Below are positions 14,501-23,006 of a DNA stretch of 24,865 bases, piece after piece. Each line of letters opens with the position of its first letter. Position 1 is the stretch's first letter. Source of the stretch: a virus; IMG/VR virus record IMGVR_UViG_3300037070_000164, positions 1-24,865 of that record; one strand, given 5' to 3'. A model generated the notes under the pieces. The model saw only the letters and a list, made by a program, of their open reading frames with translations. It was not told the DNA's origin and did not search any database. Position numbers and translations under genes: made by a program.

Positions 14501-15382
14501 ATGACCAGTCCTATTCAACGACTGCCTGCAAGTGCGCTTGATCCTGATCGTATGGAGCAGCAGTACGCATCGCAACTGCATGGCAGTGAAGGTGCGTATC
14601 AGCTACCATTTCTGCAAGCAGCGATGTACGAGCGTCGCCGTCGTGGTCAGCAGTTGCAGGACATGAACTTGCTTGCGAATGAACAAGCAGGTGCACTTGC
14701 ACAGCGTGAGATGGATGTTACTGAGCGCGGTCAGTTGCGGACGCTAGCTGGTACAGGATACGCACATGGCGTGCCTGCTGATCCGAACTTGTATATGATT
14801 GGTGGCATGCCAACGCCGCAGTCAGCGGTTGGAGTAGCACAGGCAGGCAATAGACAGATACAGCTAGAGTCCGATGCACGTGCCACACAGAACCTGGGCA
14901 GTGGTGCACATGCAGCAGCACAGGCTGGTGTTGATCCACTAGCAATGCCTAGCATGCCACAAGTACGCATCGAACCACTAGCTTCACGCACTGCACGTGC
15001 TGGTGGCAGCGGTGGACAGCGCACACGCATTGAGATGGATGAGTTCAATAACGCACGGATCATCGATGAGCGTGTGCCTGAGAACGAGATAGCTGGTCGC
15101 CTTGCACGCAGCGAACGCATCATGCAGGAACGTCGTGACAGTGTGTACGGCAATCAGATGCTCCAACGCAACACACGACTGCGCTCTACAGTTGATCGTG
15201 TGCGTGGTGAGATTGCTAGTGCTGGTGGACAATCAGCCACAGGTGGTGATGGTAATCACTTCACTGTCACAGGCCGCATTGGCAATCGAACAGTCGTACG
15301 CACGTATGACTCGCAAGGCAATGAAGTTGGTCAGCCACGTGTTACTGAGCAGCAGCCAGCGACGCCACCAGCACGGAGATAG
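14501..15382 (+). CDS. Internal virion protein 3 (293 aa), unknown
   Basis: ATG 14501 has AGGTGG five bases upstream (14490-14495). A GTG at 14492 would overlap the previous stop and add three residues. The protein is soluble, Arg/Gln/Ala-rich and mostly helical in its first third (MEQQYASQLHG, AMYERRRRGQQLQDMNL) and around residues 195-235 (AGRLARSERIMQERR). It has a short beta-like end (HFTVTGRIGNRTVVRTYDSQG) and a Pro-rich tail. The stop overlaps the GTG of the giant protein (TAGTG). Placement between two ejection-type proteins suggests an internal virion component. No domain is recognised. Confidence 0.65.
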   Translation: MTSPIQRLPASALDPDRMEQQYASQLHGSEGAYQLPFLQAAMYERRRRGQQLQDMNLLANEQAGALAQREMDVTERGQLRTLAGTGYAHGVPADPNLYMIGGMPTPQSAVGVAQAGNRQIQLESDARATQNLGSGAHAAAQAGVDPLAMPSMPQVRIEPLASRTARAGGSGGQRTRIEMDEFNNARIIDERVPENEIAGRLARSERIMQERRDSVYGNQMLQRNTRLRSTVDRVRGEIASAGGQSATGGDGNHFTVTGRIGNRTVVRTYDSQGNEVGQPRVTEQQPATPPARR

Positions 15383-18300
15383 TGGTGGGCTTCTTTGATG
15401 TAGAGCAAACTGCTGCTGCACCAACACCTGCGGCGTCTGATGCACCAGCAGGACTGAACAACGTATGGCGGCGGCTTGCTGCGGGTGTTGCTAGCATACC
15501 TACTGCACCACTTGGCCTCTATGGACTGGCGAGTGAGGGCAATCGACTGCTCACTGGACAACCATTCGCTGGCGGTGACACAGCGAACAGATGGAACCAA
15601 CAGTACAATCAAGCAGTGCACAGTGGCCTTGGCATTGGTGAGGCACAGACGCTAGGTGATCGTGCACTGGAGATTGGTGGCTCGTTCGCAGTAGGACCAG
15701 CAAGTGCTGCACTGCGTGCGCCCGCACTCATACGTGGTGCGTTGTCCACTGTTGGTGGACTGCCACAGACAGTACGTGGTGCTGCTATAGGTACAGGACT
15801 GGTGACTGGTGCCAGTGAGGCACTGCACTCACTACAAGCACCAGCACAGCAGACACAAGCCACACTAGATGGTGGACAAGCAGCAACGGCACCGCCAGGG
15901 ACGGCGCAAGCAACCATACCGGCACCTGTGCCGAATGTGCCATCATCGACAATCACACAAACTGTTACACAGCAAGGTGCTGGTGGGTTCTTCGATGTGC
16001 CAGGTGCAGCAGCACCAGCACAAGCAGGCGTACCGTCACAAGTGATCACTGCACCGCCCGGTGCAGCACCTGCTGCACGTCCGTCTGGTGGGTTCTTTGA
16101 TGTCAATGCAACAACGTCACCACCACCGCCACCACCATCGTCACCGATGGATTGGGCGTTGCCAGCGGTAGGTGCTGCTGCACTGGCTGCACTAGCAATA
16201 CGCTACGGACGTGCAGCACCAGCAGCAGCGTTGCGTACATCAATCACTGGATTGAATGCACCAGCAGAAGTTGCCACACCGTGGCATGTGCGACAGCTTG
16301 GTTACCATGTTGATCAAGCAGCGCCTGCTGCACATGCAGTACGGACTGTCAATCCATCAGCGTACACAGATGTACGCAACATGATTAACGACTCACAGCC
16401 ACAGGCCACTGCGATCAGGCAGATGCATGCATGGTCAGAGGGCTGGATGGATGGTCACCGACTGAGTGAGATACCAAAGACATGGGTCGATGACTACACA
16501 CGCATGACACCAGCGCAGCAAGCTGCTACTGAGCAGTTGCGTATAATGGAGCATGAGATCGGCAACTTGGCTGCTGGTCGTGCGCCGAACCTGCATGCGA
16601 ACCCTGTTACCAACCAGCCGTGGGCATCAACAAACATACTAGGTGGTGCAACACCTGGACGTGTGATACGCGAACTCACGCGCGAAACAGCAGCGCTGCG
16701 TAGTGATCCTATTGTGAACCAGATGGTGAACAGAGGACAGGCACTACAACAGTCATTCAATCAGTACGCATTCAGGCAAGGACTGATCAATGCTGCTGAG
16801 CTTGCTGAGTTGCAGACCACACGTCGTGGCTTCACAGCGCTGATCCAAGAGACAGCACAACCGAACATGCTCAAGCGACTGCTTGAACTCACCAGCACTG
16901 GACAGGTGCAACGTGAGTTGATTGATCTGTCTACGATGCTGAAGCAACAGGGTGCAGAGGTCGGCACGAAGTTCCTGCCGTCGCCACAAGCGACTGAGCA
17001 GATGTTACGGACACTGATGACGAGTGCGGCACACAATCGTGCACGCATTGGTATCATCGACAACGTGATGTTGGCACAGCCAGGGACGCGATACGCAAAT
17101 GTGATCACTGCTGTGCCACGTAGTGGTCAGGACACGATCAGTGTGCTACGCAACGGCAAGGCGATGAACTATCAAGTGACTGATGCGTCGTTGCGTACAT
17201 CGATGCGCGTCGTGCCTGATCATGCTGATGTGATCATGGGTGTGATAGATCGCACACGACAGATATCACAAGCCACTGCAACTGGTGTTGGCAATCCTGC
17301 GTTCCCTATTGTGTCTAACACATGGAACGGCATGGTTGCGGCGCTGACGCGTCCTTCTGGTACGCGTGTTGGCTTGTTCCAGGGTGATGTGGTTGGTGGT
17401 GCGATAGAAGCACAGATCGGTGCAGCACGTGGCATTGGTGCTATGGCTGCACGCAACATGTCACAGACGCTGGAGAGAAGCATACGCACGAATGGGTTCC
17501 TTGCACAAGCGCTGACGCCACAGATGACGCAGCACTTGGCTAACAGACTGGCACGTACGTGGCAGAACAGCACGCTGCATGCGATGCAGGAGCTTGGTGC
17601 GACTGGTGTCGGACGTATGAGTGCGGACACACACATACCGAACCGACACACGCTTATGGACTCGATGAACCCTGAGTATGTGTCACGTGTGCCATCGCTG
17701 AGCAAGGGATGGGCCATGTATCGTGACACGCTCGACATGATCCGTAGTGGATCGAACATCCAGTTCTTTGCACGCAACAGAGGCCGTGTCGGTGATGTGA
17801 CAGCAGCACGCATGTCTGCTGAACTCACTGGCAATGCCAGTGTACGTGGTAGCAGTCAACTCTCACGTGGTGCTGGCAAAGCTATTCCATTCGGCAACGT
17901 AGCAGTGCAAGAGTTCGCAGCGATGGGTCGTGCTGCACGTGAGAACCCATTAGGGTTCGGAATGGGTACAGCACTAGGTGTCGGTCTGCCAGCGATTGCA
18001 ATGGTCGAAGCAGGACGACGACTTGGTGGTCCTGAGAGCGAGGACTACTTCGATTACACGTTCAGGCGCATGTCACCAGAGGAACAAGCACGGTACTTTG
18101 TGATACCGATCCCTGGTATGCGTCCAGAGGACATGCCACACATCTCCATACCCAACTCGATGCGTGTTGGTTGGGCAATGGCACGTGATGGATATGCGGC
18201 ACTGACTGGTGCAACACCAGAAGCAACGCTAGAGCGTGGCATCTCCAACACACTACGTGGTGGTGCATTGACAGCACAGCCGATCTCCACACCACCGATC

Positions 18301-19149
18301 ATCAATGCACTGCTTGGTCTTGTCAATCAGCAATCAAACATTCCTGGTCGTGGCAACTCGATGATCGGTGTGTCACCACTACGTGGTGGTGGTGCTGTGC
18401 TTGGTGAGCCTGATGTGATACAGGGCATGCCACCGGATGCTACTGGTCCACAGAGACTGATGTACAGCACGATGCTGAATAGCATTGTGACGACACTGAC
18501 GACTGTAGCTGGTCAGACGGCAATGGACAGTGCGCGTGCGTTTGAACAAGCATCACGCTCGACTGGTGGCACTGGCACACCGTGGCGTGACGCAGCATCA
18601 GTGATCACATCACAGCCACAACGACAACTGACGATGTTCGGTGTCACTGATATATGGGGTCAGTCGCGTCGTGTAGGTACACAGAACCAGGACGGCATTG
18701 AGTTGTCACGTGCACAGGACGACTTGCAACGCATACAGCGTGAGTTCAACGAGAACATCCCCAATCAGGGACGCGCAGGTGGTCGTCGTGGTGGCATGCC
18801 AGATGCCAACTTGGCACAGGTCAGTGGTGCACGTGACCTGCACATGGGCGGCCTCATGGCACGCGCTGCTGACTTCTCACGCAGTATATCGCAGCACGAT
18901 CTGCGACGACTTGGCCTGCTGCGTGATCAACTGAGTGGCACTGTCGCCAGTCCATCGTACACTCCACGTGAGCATGCAGAGCGTCGTGCTGACATCAACA
19001 GACAGATCATGGAGCAGCAGCGCGAGACGATGCAGCGCATACGCAGCTTTGAAGAAGCACAGTCGCGCTACTACGGTCGTCGCATACGACTGAGTGACAT
19101 CACACGCACAGGACGTGTCAGCGACTTACCTCTACTGCCGACTCAGTAA
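15382..19149 (+). CDS. Large internal virion/ejection-type protein (1255 aa)
   Basis: Start GTG 15382, with GGAG a few bases upstream; a second GTG at 15385 is possible. The N-terminal 250 residues are Ala/Pro/Gly-rich and carry GFFDV at residue 3 and GGFFDV at 201 and 236. A hydrophobic segment lies at about 257-275, then long helical regions. Around residues 780-930 there is a block with KGWAMYRDTLDMIRSG, RMSAELTG and a second hydrophobic segment near GMGTALGVGLPAIAMV, which reminds me of the large polyvalent-protein domains of ejected phage proteins. It is the last and largest gene of the late block, as expected for a protein that is packaged and injected with the genome. No lytic transglycosylase motif or catalytic triad was found, so any enzyme role is open. 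Confidence 0.72.
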   Translation: MVGFFDVEQTAAAPTPAASDAPAGLNNVWRRLAAGVASIPTAPLGLYGLASEGNRLLTGQPFAGGDTANRWNQQYNQAVHSGLGIGEAQTLGDRALEIGGSFAVGPASAALRAPALIRGALSTVGGLPQTVRGAAIGTGLVTGASEALHSLQAPAQQTQATLDGGQAATAPPGTAQATIPAPVPNVPSSTITQTVTQQGAGGFFDVPGAAAPAQAGVPSQVITAPPGAAPAARPSGGFFDVNATTSPPPPPPSSPMDWALPAVGAAALAALAIRYGRAAPAAALRTSITGLNAPAEVATPWHVRQLGYHVDQAAPAAHAVRTVNPSAYTDVRNMINDSQPQATAIRQMHAWSEGWMDGHRLSEIPKTWVDDYTRMTPAQQAATEQLRIMEHEIGNLAAGRAPNLHANPVTNQPWASTNILGGATPGRVIRELTRETAALRSDPIVNQMVNRGQALQQSFNQYAFRQGLINAAELAELQTTRRGFTALIQETAQPNMLKRLLELTSTGQVQRELIDLSTMLKQQGAEVGTKFLPSPQATEQMLRTLMTSAAHNRARIGIIDNVMLAQPGTRYANVITAVPRSGQDTISVLRNGKAMNYQVTDASLRTSMRVVPDHADVIMGVIDRTRQISQATATGVGNPAFPIVSNTWNGMVAALTRPSGTRVGLFQGDVVGGAIEAQIGAARGIGAMAARNMSQTLERSIRTNGFLAQALTPQMTQHLANRLARTWQNSTLHAMQELGATGVGRMSADTHIPNRHTLMDSMNPEYVSRVPSLSKGWAMYRDTLDMIRSGSNIQFFARNRGRVGDVTAARMSAELTGNASVRGSSQLSRGAGKAIPFGNVAVQEFAAMGRAARENPLGFGMGTALGVGLPAIAMVEAGRRLGGPESEDYFDYTFRRMSPEEQARYFVIPIPGMRPEDMPHISIPNSMRVGWAMARDGYAALTGATPEATLERGISNTLRGGALTAQPISTPPIINALLGLVNQQSNIPGRGNSMIGVSPLRGGGAVLGEPDVIQGMPPDATGPQRLMYSTMLNSIVTTLTTVAGQTAMDSARAFEQASRSTGGTGTPWRDAASVITSQPQRQLTMFGVTDIWGQSRRVGTQNQDGIELSRAQDDLQRIQREFNENIPNQGRAGGRRGGMPDANLAQVSGARDLHMGGLMARAADFSRSISQHDLRRLGLLRDQLSGTVASPSYTPREHAERRADINRQIMEQQRETMQRIRSFEEAQSRYYGRRIRLSDITRTGRVSDLPLLPTQ
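15388..16104 (+). repeat. Three GFFDV repeats separated by low-complexity linkers
   Basis: GFFDV is encoded at 15388-15402, GGFFDV at 15982-15999 and GGFFDV at 16087-16104. Each is followed by Ala/Pro-rich sequence; the third precedes six Pro and a hydrophobic helix. DNA of the three is similar but not identical (TTCTTTGATGTA, TTCTTCGATGTG, TTCTTTGATGTC), so the repeat is kept at protein level. Confidence 0.8.
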
Positions 19150-20443
19150 GTGTGCGCTCAAACTCACGCAGCACAAGTGCTTGTGTACCACGTAGCTTGA
19201 GTCGCTTGGTCGCACGCCACAGTGTCAGTGGCTTGCCATACCTACCGTCACGCACTTCAAACTTCTGCACGATGTCGTGCTCATGCATGATGGCAAGGCA
19301 CAGGTTCATGTGCTCTCTGTTCATGTGTCGTTGTACCATGCCACCGAGTTGTGTCTGTGACAGACCAGCACGACCAGCACCGACGAGGCGCTGACAGATA
19401 GCATCTACTCCTGCAACGGTCTTGCCGATCTGCGTCTGTGCGGCGAAGATGCCTGCTGCGTCGTACTTGATTGTTCTGATGATTTTGATGGCGCGACTGA
19501 CATGCGTATGCTGAATTTCCCACAGTCCATCACTGACACAAAGGAACCCTGCGAGTCGCAGTACGTGGTGGTCTTCGCGTGCTTCAAACGACGCCCTGAA
19601 CGGATCACGATGTTCATCTCTGTTACCGTACCATGACTCAAACTCTTTCTTGCCTCCGTCACTAATTGGTATTCCACCGAGTTGTCCTCGTACGTGCTTA
19701 GCATGCTTTCGTACCGCTGCAAGACGTTCTGCAAAGCCAAGTGTGTCGAACCCTCGTCCGTCGCTGGGCCAAGCGATCCGTCGCTTGCGATCTTCTGCAA
19801 CAACAAATAGACAGCGGCTCGTAAAGCCACCTTCGATGATGGCTGGAGTGATGGACTGAGCAAGCCATGTTGGAGTGCTTGCACCAAGTAGAGAGACAAA
19901 GGCATTTCGTACTGAGACTTGGAGTGCTTCTCTGTTGAGGGCTTGTTTGACATACGGTGCGACTCCGGTGCGTGACGATGGGCAGTCGTAGTAGTCAGTG
20001 AGGAAGCCTGGTATCTCGTAGTGGCGCCGACCAAGCACTGTCACTAGTTCTTCGATGGAGATCACAAGCTGTGCGGTGCCGTGGTTCTGTGTGAGACTGT
20101 TCATCTCCATCAGTAGTGTACGCACAGTGACTGCTGTCTGCATGAGGCTCATGTGATCAGCATATGCATCGATGAACTGACGTGCGATCTCAGTCGCTGT
20201 CTTCACAGCAGTGCTCTTGCGTGTCACACCGGACTCAGCAGTGAGTACGCAGTACAGGTTCATGTACACAGGTGCACGTGGCCTGTCGATGCGTACCTCT
20301 CTGCCGAGTCCGACAGATAGCAGCCAGCACGCACACCAGAAGTCGTATGCACTGGCAGTCTCTGTGTCTGCTTGTGCATCCATGTAGTCAGCGATGAACG
20401 AACCGTCTGGTACGTACGAGCGGTAGTTGAGTCGTGATACCAC
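19118..20443 (-). CDS. DUF3987-like P-loop protein (replication-associated)
   Basis: This encodes 441 residues from GTG 20443-20441, with AGGTAG upstream and three bases after the small membrane gene. A P-loop-like AESGVTRKST (69-78) lies after a strand (YMNLYCVLTA), a Walker-B-like VISIEEL is at 127-133, and the segment GFLTDYYDC..., FVSLLGASTPTWL (182-194) and GGFTSRCLFVV (205-215) follow. This order matches DUF3987 proteins, P-loop ATPases found with primases in phages and mobile elements. The Walker A is degenerate (SGVTRKST rather than GxxGxGKS), though Lys76-Ser77-Thr78 remain. The C-terminal third looks winged-helix-like (GLSQTQLGGMVQRHM). Replication initiation or helicase function is likely, but no primase domain is fused. 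The 3' end overlaps the convergent giant gene by 32 bp. Confidence 0.72.
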   Translation of the reverse strand: MVSRLNYRSYVPDGSFIADYMDAQADTETASAYDFWCACWLLSVGLGREVRIDRPRAPVYMNLYCVLTAESGVTRKSTAVKTATEIARQFIDAYADHMSLMQTAVTVRTLLMEMNSLTQNHGTAQLVISIEELVTVLGRRHYEIPGFLTDYYDCPSSRTGVAPYVKQALNREALQVSVRNAFVSLLGASTPTWLAQSITPAIIEGGFTSRCLFVVAEDRKRRIAWPSDGRGFDTLGFAERLAAVRKHAKHVRGQLGGIPISDGGKKEFESWYGNRDEHRDPFRASFEAREDHHVLRLAGFLCVSDGLWEIQHTHVSRAIKIIRTIKYDAAGIFAAQTQIGKTVAGVDAICQRLVGAGRAGLSQTQLGGMVQRHMNREHMNLCLAIMHEHDIVQKFEVRDGRYGKPLTLWRATKRLKLRGTQALVLREFERTLTESAVEVSR

Positions 20444-20446
20444 TAT

Positions 20447-20590
20447 CTACCTGCACATTCCAATGAACCAACCAATTGCTAGCAGGATCGTGCCGGTGAT
20501 GTACATCTCCTGACCAGCAAAGCCTAGTCCAACAAAGCCACAGATGCCAGCGACGATCCACGGCTTGGTCAGTCCATCGTTGGTGTGCAC
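20447..20590 (-). CDS. Mini membrane protein (47 aa)
   Basis: GTG 20590-20588 is preceded by GGAG with seven-base spacing (20601-20598), and starts one base after the polymerase stop. A longer ATG start at 20641 would overlap the polymerase gene by 50 bases and is less likely. The protein begins MHTNDGLTK, with two hydrophobic helices (WIVAGICGFVGLGFA and MYITGTILLAIGWFIGMC) and a final Cys-Arg. It lies between two replication genes. A membrane-targeted phage effector or anchor is possible, and I cannot name it. The short length leaves real uncertainty about its being a gene, but the spacing and hydrophobic pattern favour it. Confidence 0.6.
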   Translation of the reverse strand: MHTNDGLTKPWIVAGICGFVGLGFAGQEMYITGTILLAIGWFIGMCR

Positions 20591-20591
20591 C

Positions 20592-23006
20592 TCACAACTC
20601 CATTGGTATGAGATCACTCCAGCGACGCATCTCTCTGTCACCAGGCACCCACTTCACTTCACATGGTATGATGAGTGAGTCACCACGTATGTACAATGGC
20701 TTCTCTGCGTAGTGCTTCATGATCGCAGCGACACGCTTGGCGTCATCGATCTTGCACAGTGCTGTGTTGCTGTCATGCACGTTCAGTCTGATCTTGGCGT
20801 GCGTCGGCCACGCACTGTCTTCGTGGCACTGGTAGATGACTTGGGTGTTTTTGTCTCCAATGGTGGACTGGGGCTTGAAGGCGACGATTGCTTCAAGCTG
20901 TTCGTCATCTTGTAACCGCTCCATGAGACGCCAGACCCGTCCGAATGGAGTAACCAGTTTCCGTTCACGACGGACTGTGGCTTCCAAGTCGGACCACCAG
21001 CGTCGCAACTCCGGTGTGATAGAGTGATACAGATTGTAAGCTCGCACGGCGTCGTCGTAGGGGAGACCAGTGACTTCTGCAAGACGGTCTGGACCCATGC
21101 GGTAATTGAGGCCATGTCTACAGCGTTTAGCGATATACCTTTGCGTGTAGTTTCCATCGATGAAGTCCTTTGTTGGCACGTCATCATACGGTATCTTGAA
21201 CATCTCACTTGCTAGTGCACGATGACAGTCGTACTTGCCATCACGTCGTGCCTGCTCGAACTGCTGCTTCCACTTGATGATGTTCGCATCCCATGCAACG
21301 AAGCGTGCTTCTGCTTGTGACAGATCGTAGTACACGAACGTGTAGCCAGGATCAGCAATGTACATCTCACGTGCCTTGGGTGGCACGTTCTGCATGTTCA
21401 AGCCACTGTGCCACATGTTCTGTGCACTAGACAGACGACCTGGTGCTGACTGTGTGCCGAACTGTTTGTACTCTGTGCGTGCGCGACCGTCAGGATCAGT
21501 GCGACTGCTCACGCTGACGCTGTAGAACTTGTGTTCCTTCTTGTAAGCAGCCAACGCCAGTATGACGTTCTTGTCTTCGAGTCGCGTACGTGGGTGCGCA
21601 AGTATGTGCTTGCGGTTAACATCCGCTGTAGAATGGCCCCGTCCAGTGAGCTTAAGGCGACGGAACAGAAGATCAGATATCTGAGGCGCGCTACGTGGAT
21701 TTGGGTATAGCGTGGTGTCGCCTGTCGCTTCATGCACGGCAGCCACAAACTTCTGTTCGAGTTCATCGACAAGCGCTGCATAGTAGGTGTCGAACTCCTG
21801 CTTCCGTTTGGCATCGACTAGCACTCCACACACTGTCATGTCAGTCAGGTGTCGCTGTGCACGCATGACATGATTGAAGAACAACTGATCGAGGTGTTGT
21901 TGCTTGAGTTCGACAAGCAACTTCTCACTACATGCTAGTGTGATACAACAGTCCTTGACGTTGTAGATCCAGAAGTCCTCGATGCGTCCGTCTGACTTCT
22001 CGCGCCACTCGGTGCGTTCGCCTTTGTAGTACGGATGTGTGGTGTACTGTGCAGTCAGGAAGCCAAGGTCGTGAGGCGCACTTGGGTAGAGTAGATGATG
22101 CGCGAGTAGGGTGTCGAACCATACGTGGTGAACAGCAAGTCTGTCTTTATAAGCAAGCCAGTAGCTGTCGAAGTTACCGTTTTGAGCCACGAGGCGTGTG
22201 TCACCATCTCCAAGAAGTCGTTGAATAGCACGGCGAACGCGTCGCTCGTCTGTGATCGCATACCGATTTCTGTGAGCGTCACGAAAGTTAATGCACATCC
22301 CTTCATACGGACTGTTCGCCATTCCGATGCAAGCAGTTTCACCGGCAGTGGTTTCAATATCGAACGCAACAGGCTTTCGTTCATCAGCCATGCGTCCACA
22401 CCATAGCACAGCTTCATCTGGGGACGGGTCGATGTGAGGAACGATTGTGTGCTCACGCCAGGTACCTCTCATCACCATGTCGAGCTTTGTGAGATCGAGT
22501 AGGAACCACGCTTCCATGCTTGGTGTTCGCATGATGTGTGCTGGGTTGTTCGTTATCACGTAGTAGCGGTCGTCCACAGTTAGCACAGAACCGCGCCAGT
22601 TGTCCACTCCACTTCGCCCACTGAGCGCTTCTAGTGCGACATTGCCGAGTACGAGCACATACTTTACGTTTCGTAGACATGACAACTCCCACTTCACCAG
22701 TCCTTGCCAGTGTGCGAGTTCGTTCGGTGGTATCTGCTCCTTGCCTTTGACACTAGCGAGTTGTCTCTTGACCACATTGGTGATGTAACACTGTCTGCGA
22801 GTAATGCCGAAGCGTCGTAAACTATTCCACAAATAGTTGCCGCTCCCACCAACGAGGGGGAGACGCATCCGCACCTCCTGCTCACCTGGGGCTTCTGCCA
22901 CAATAGCGAGCTTTGCATCCACATCACCATCACCATACACCTGTATCTGCAATCCAATGGGTGCTGCACGTGCAGCGAACTCCCTCTGCATCTCACCTAT
23001 GTTCAT
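20592..23006 (-). CDS. UDG-fold / 3'-5' exonuclease / family A DNA polymerase fusion
   Basis: This encodes 804 residues from ATG 23006-23004, with GGGAGG seven bases upstream (23019-23014) and an ATGA overlap with the upstream stop. Residues 33-178 look like a family-4-type uracil-DNA glycosylase fold: VAEAPGEQE (36-44), LVGGSGNYLW (51-60), CYITNVVK (73-80), VLGNVALEAL, and NNPAHIMR (153-160) where the usual HPA loop is expected. The exonuclease has FDIET (D216/E218), QNGNFD (N276/D280) and YNVKD (Y348/D352), so proofreading looks intact. Polymerase motif A is YDLSQAEAR (D561), motif B is RYIAKRCRHGLNYRMG (R623, K627, Y635) and motif C is VHDS (H744, D745). It is the replicative polymerase of the phage. 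The His of the UDG loop and the N-terminal Cys of an Fe-S cluster are absent, so glycosylase activity is doubtful. Confidence 0.9.
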   Translation of the reverse strand: MNIGEMQREFAARAAPIGLQIQVYGDGDVDAKLAIVAEAPGEQEVRMRLPLVGGSGNYLWNSLRRFGITRRQCYITNVVKRQLASVKGKEQIPPNELAHWQGLVKWELSCLRNVKYVLVLGNVALEALSGRSGVDNWRGSVLTVDDRYYVITNNPAHIMRTPSMEAWFLLDLTKLDMVMRGTWREHTIVPHIDPSPDEAVLWCGRMADERKPVAFDIETTAGETACIGMANSPYEGMCINFRDAHRNRYAITDERRVRRAIQRLLGDGDTRLVAQNGNFDSYWLAYKDRLAVHHVWFDTLLAHHLLYPSAPHDLGFLTAQYTTHPYYKGERTEWREKSDGRIEDFWIYNVKDCCITLACSEKLLVELKQQHLDQLFFNHVMRAQRHLTDMTVCGVLVDAKRKQEFDTYYAALVDELEQKFVAAVHEATGDTTLYPNPRSAPQISDLLFRRLKLTGRGHSTADVNRKHILAHPRTRLEDKNVILALAAYKKEHKFYSVSVSSRTDPDGRARTEYKQFGTQSAPGRLSSAQNMWHSGLNMQNVPPKAREMYIADPGYTFVYYDLSQAEARFVAWDANIIKWKQQFEQARRDGKYDCHRALASEMFKIPYDDVPTKDFIDGNYTQRYIAKRCRHGLNYRMGPDRLAEVTGLPYDDAVRAYNLYHSITPELRRWWSDLEATVRRERKLVTPFGRVWRLMERLQDDEQLEAIVAFKPQSTIGDKNTQVIYQCHEDSAWPTHAKIRLNVHDSNTALCKIDDAKRVAAIMKHYAEKPLYIRGDSLIIPCEVKWVPGDREMRRWSDLIPMEL

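Noticed and set aside
15609-16106. Antisense open frame rich in Ala, Pro and Cys
   Set aside because: A mirror of the Ala/Pro/Gly-rich N-terminus of the giant protein; composition explains it.
17220-17834. Long antisense open frame (204 codons) inside the giant virion gene
   Set aside because: It is complementary to a well supported gene, its composition is rich in Ser, Ala, Cys and Arg as expected of a shadow frame, and it has no recognisable domain or ribosome binding site.
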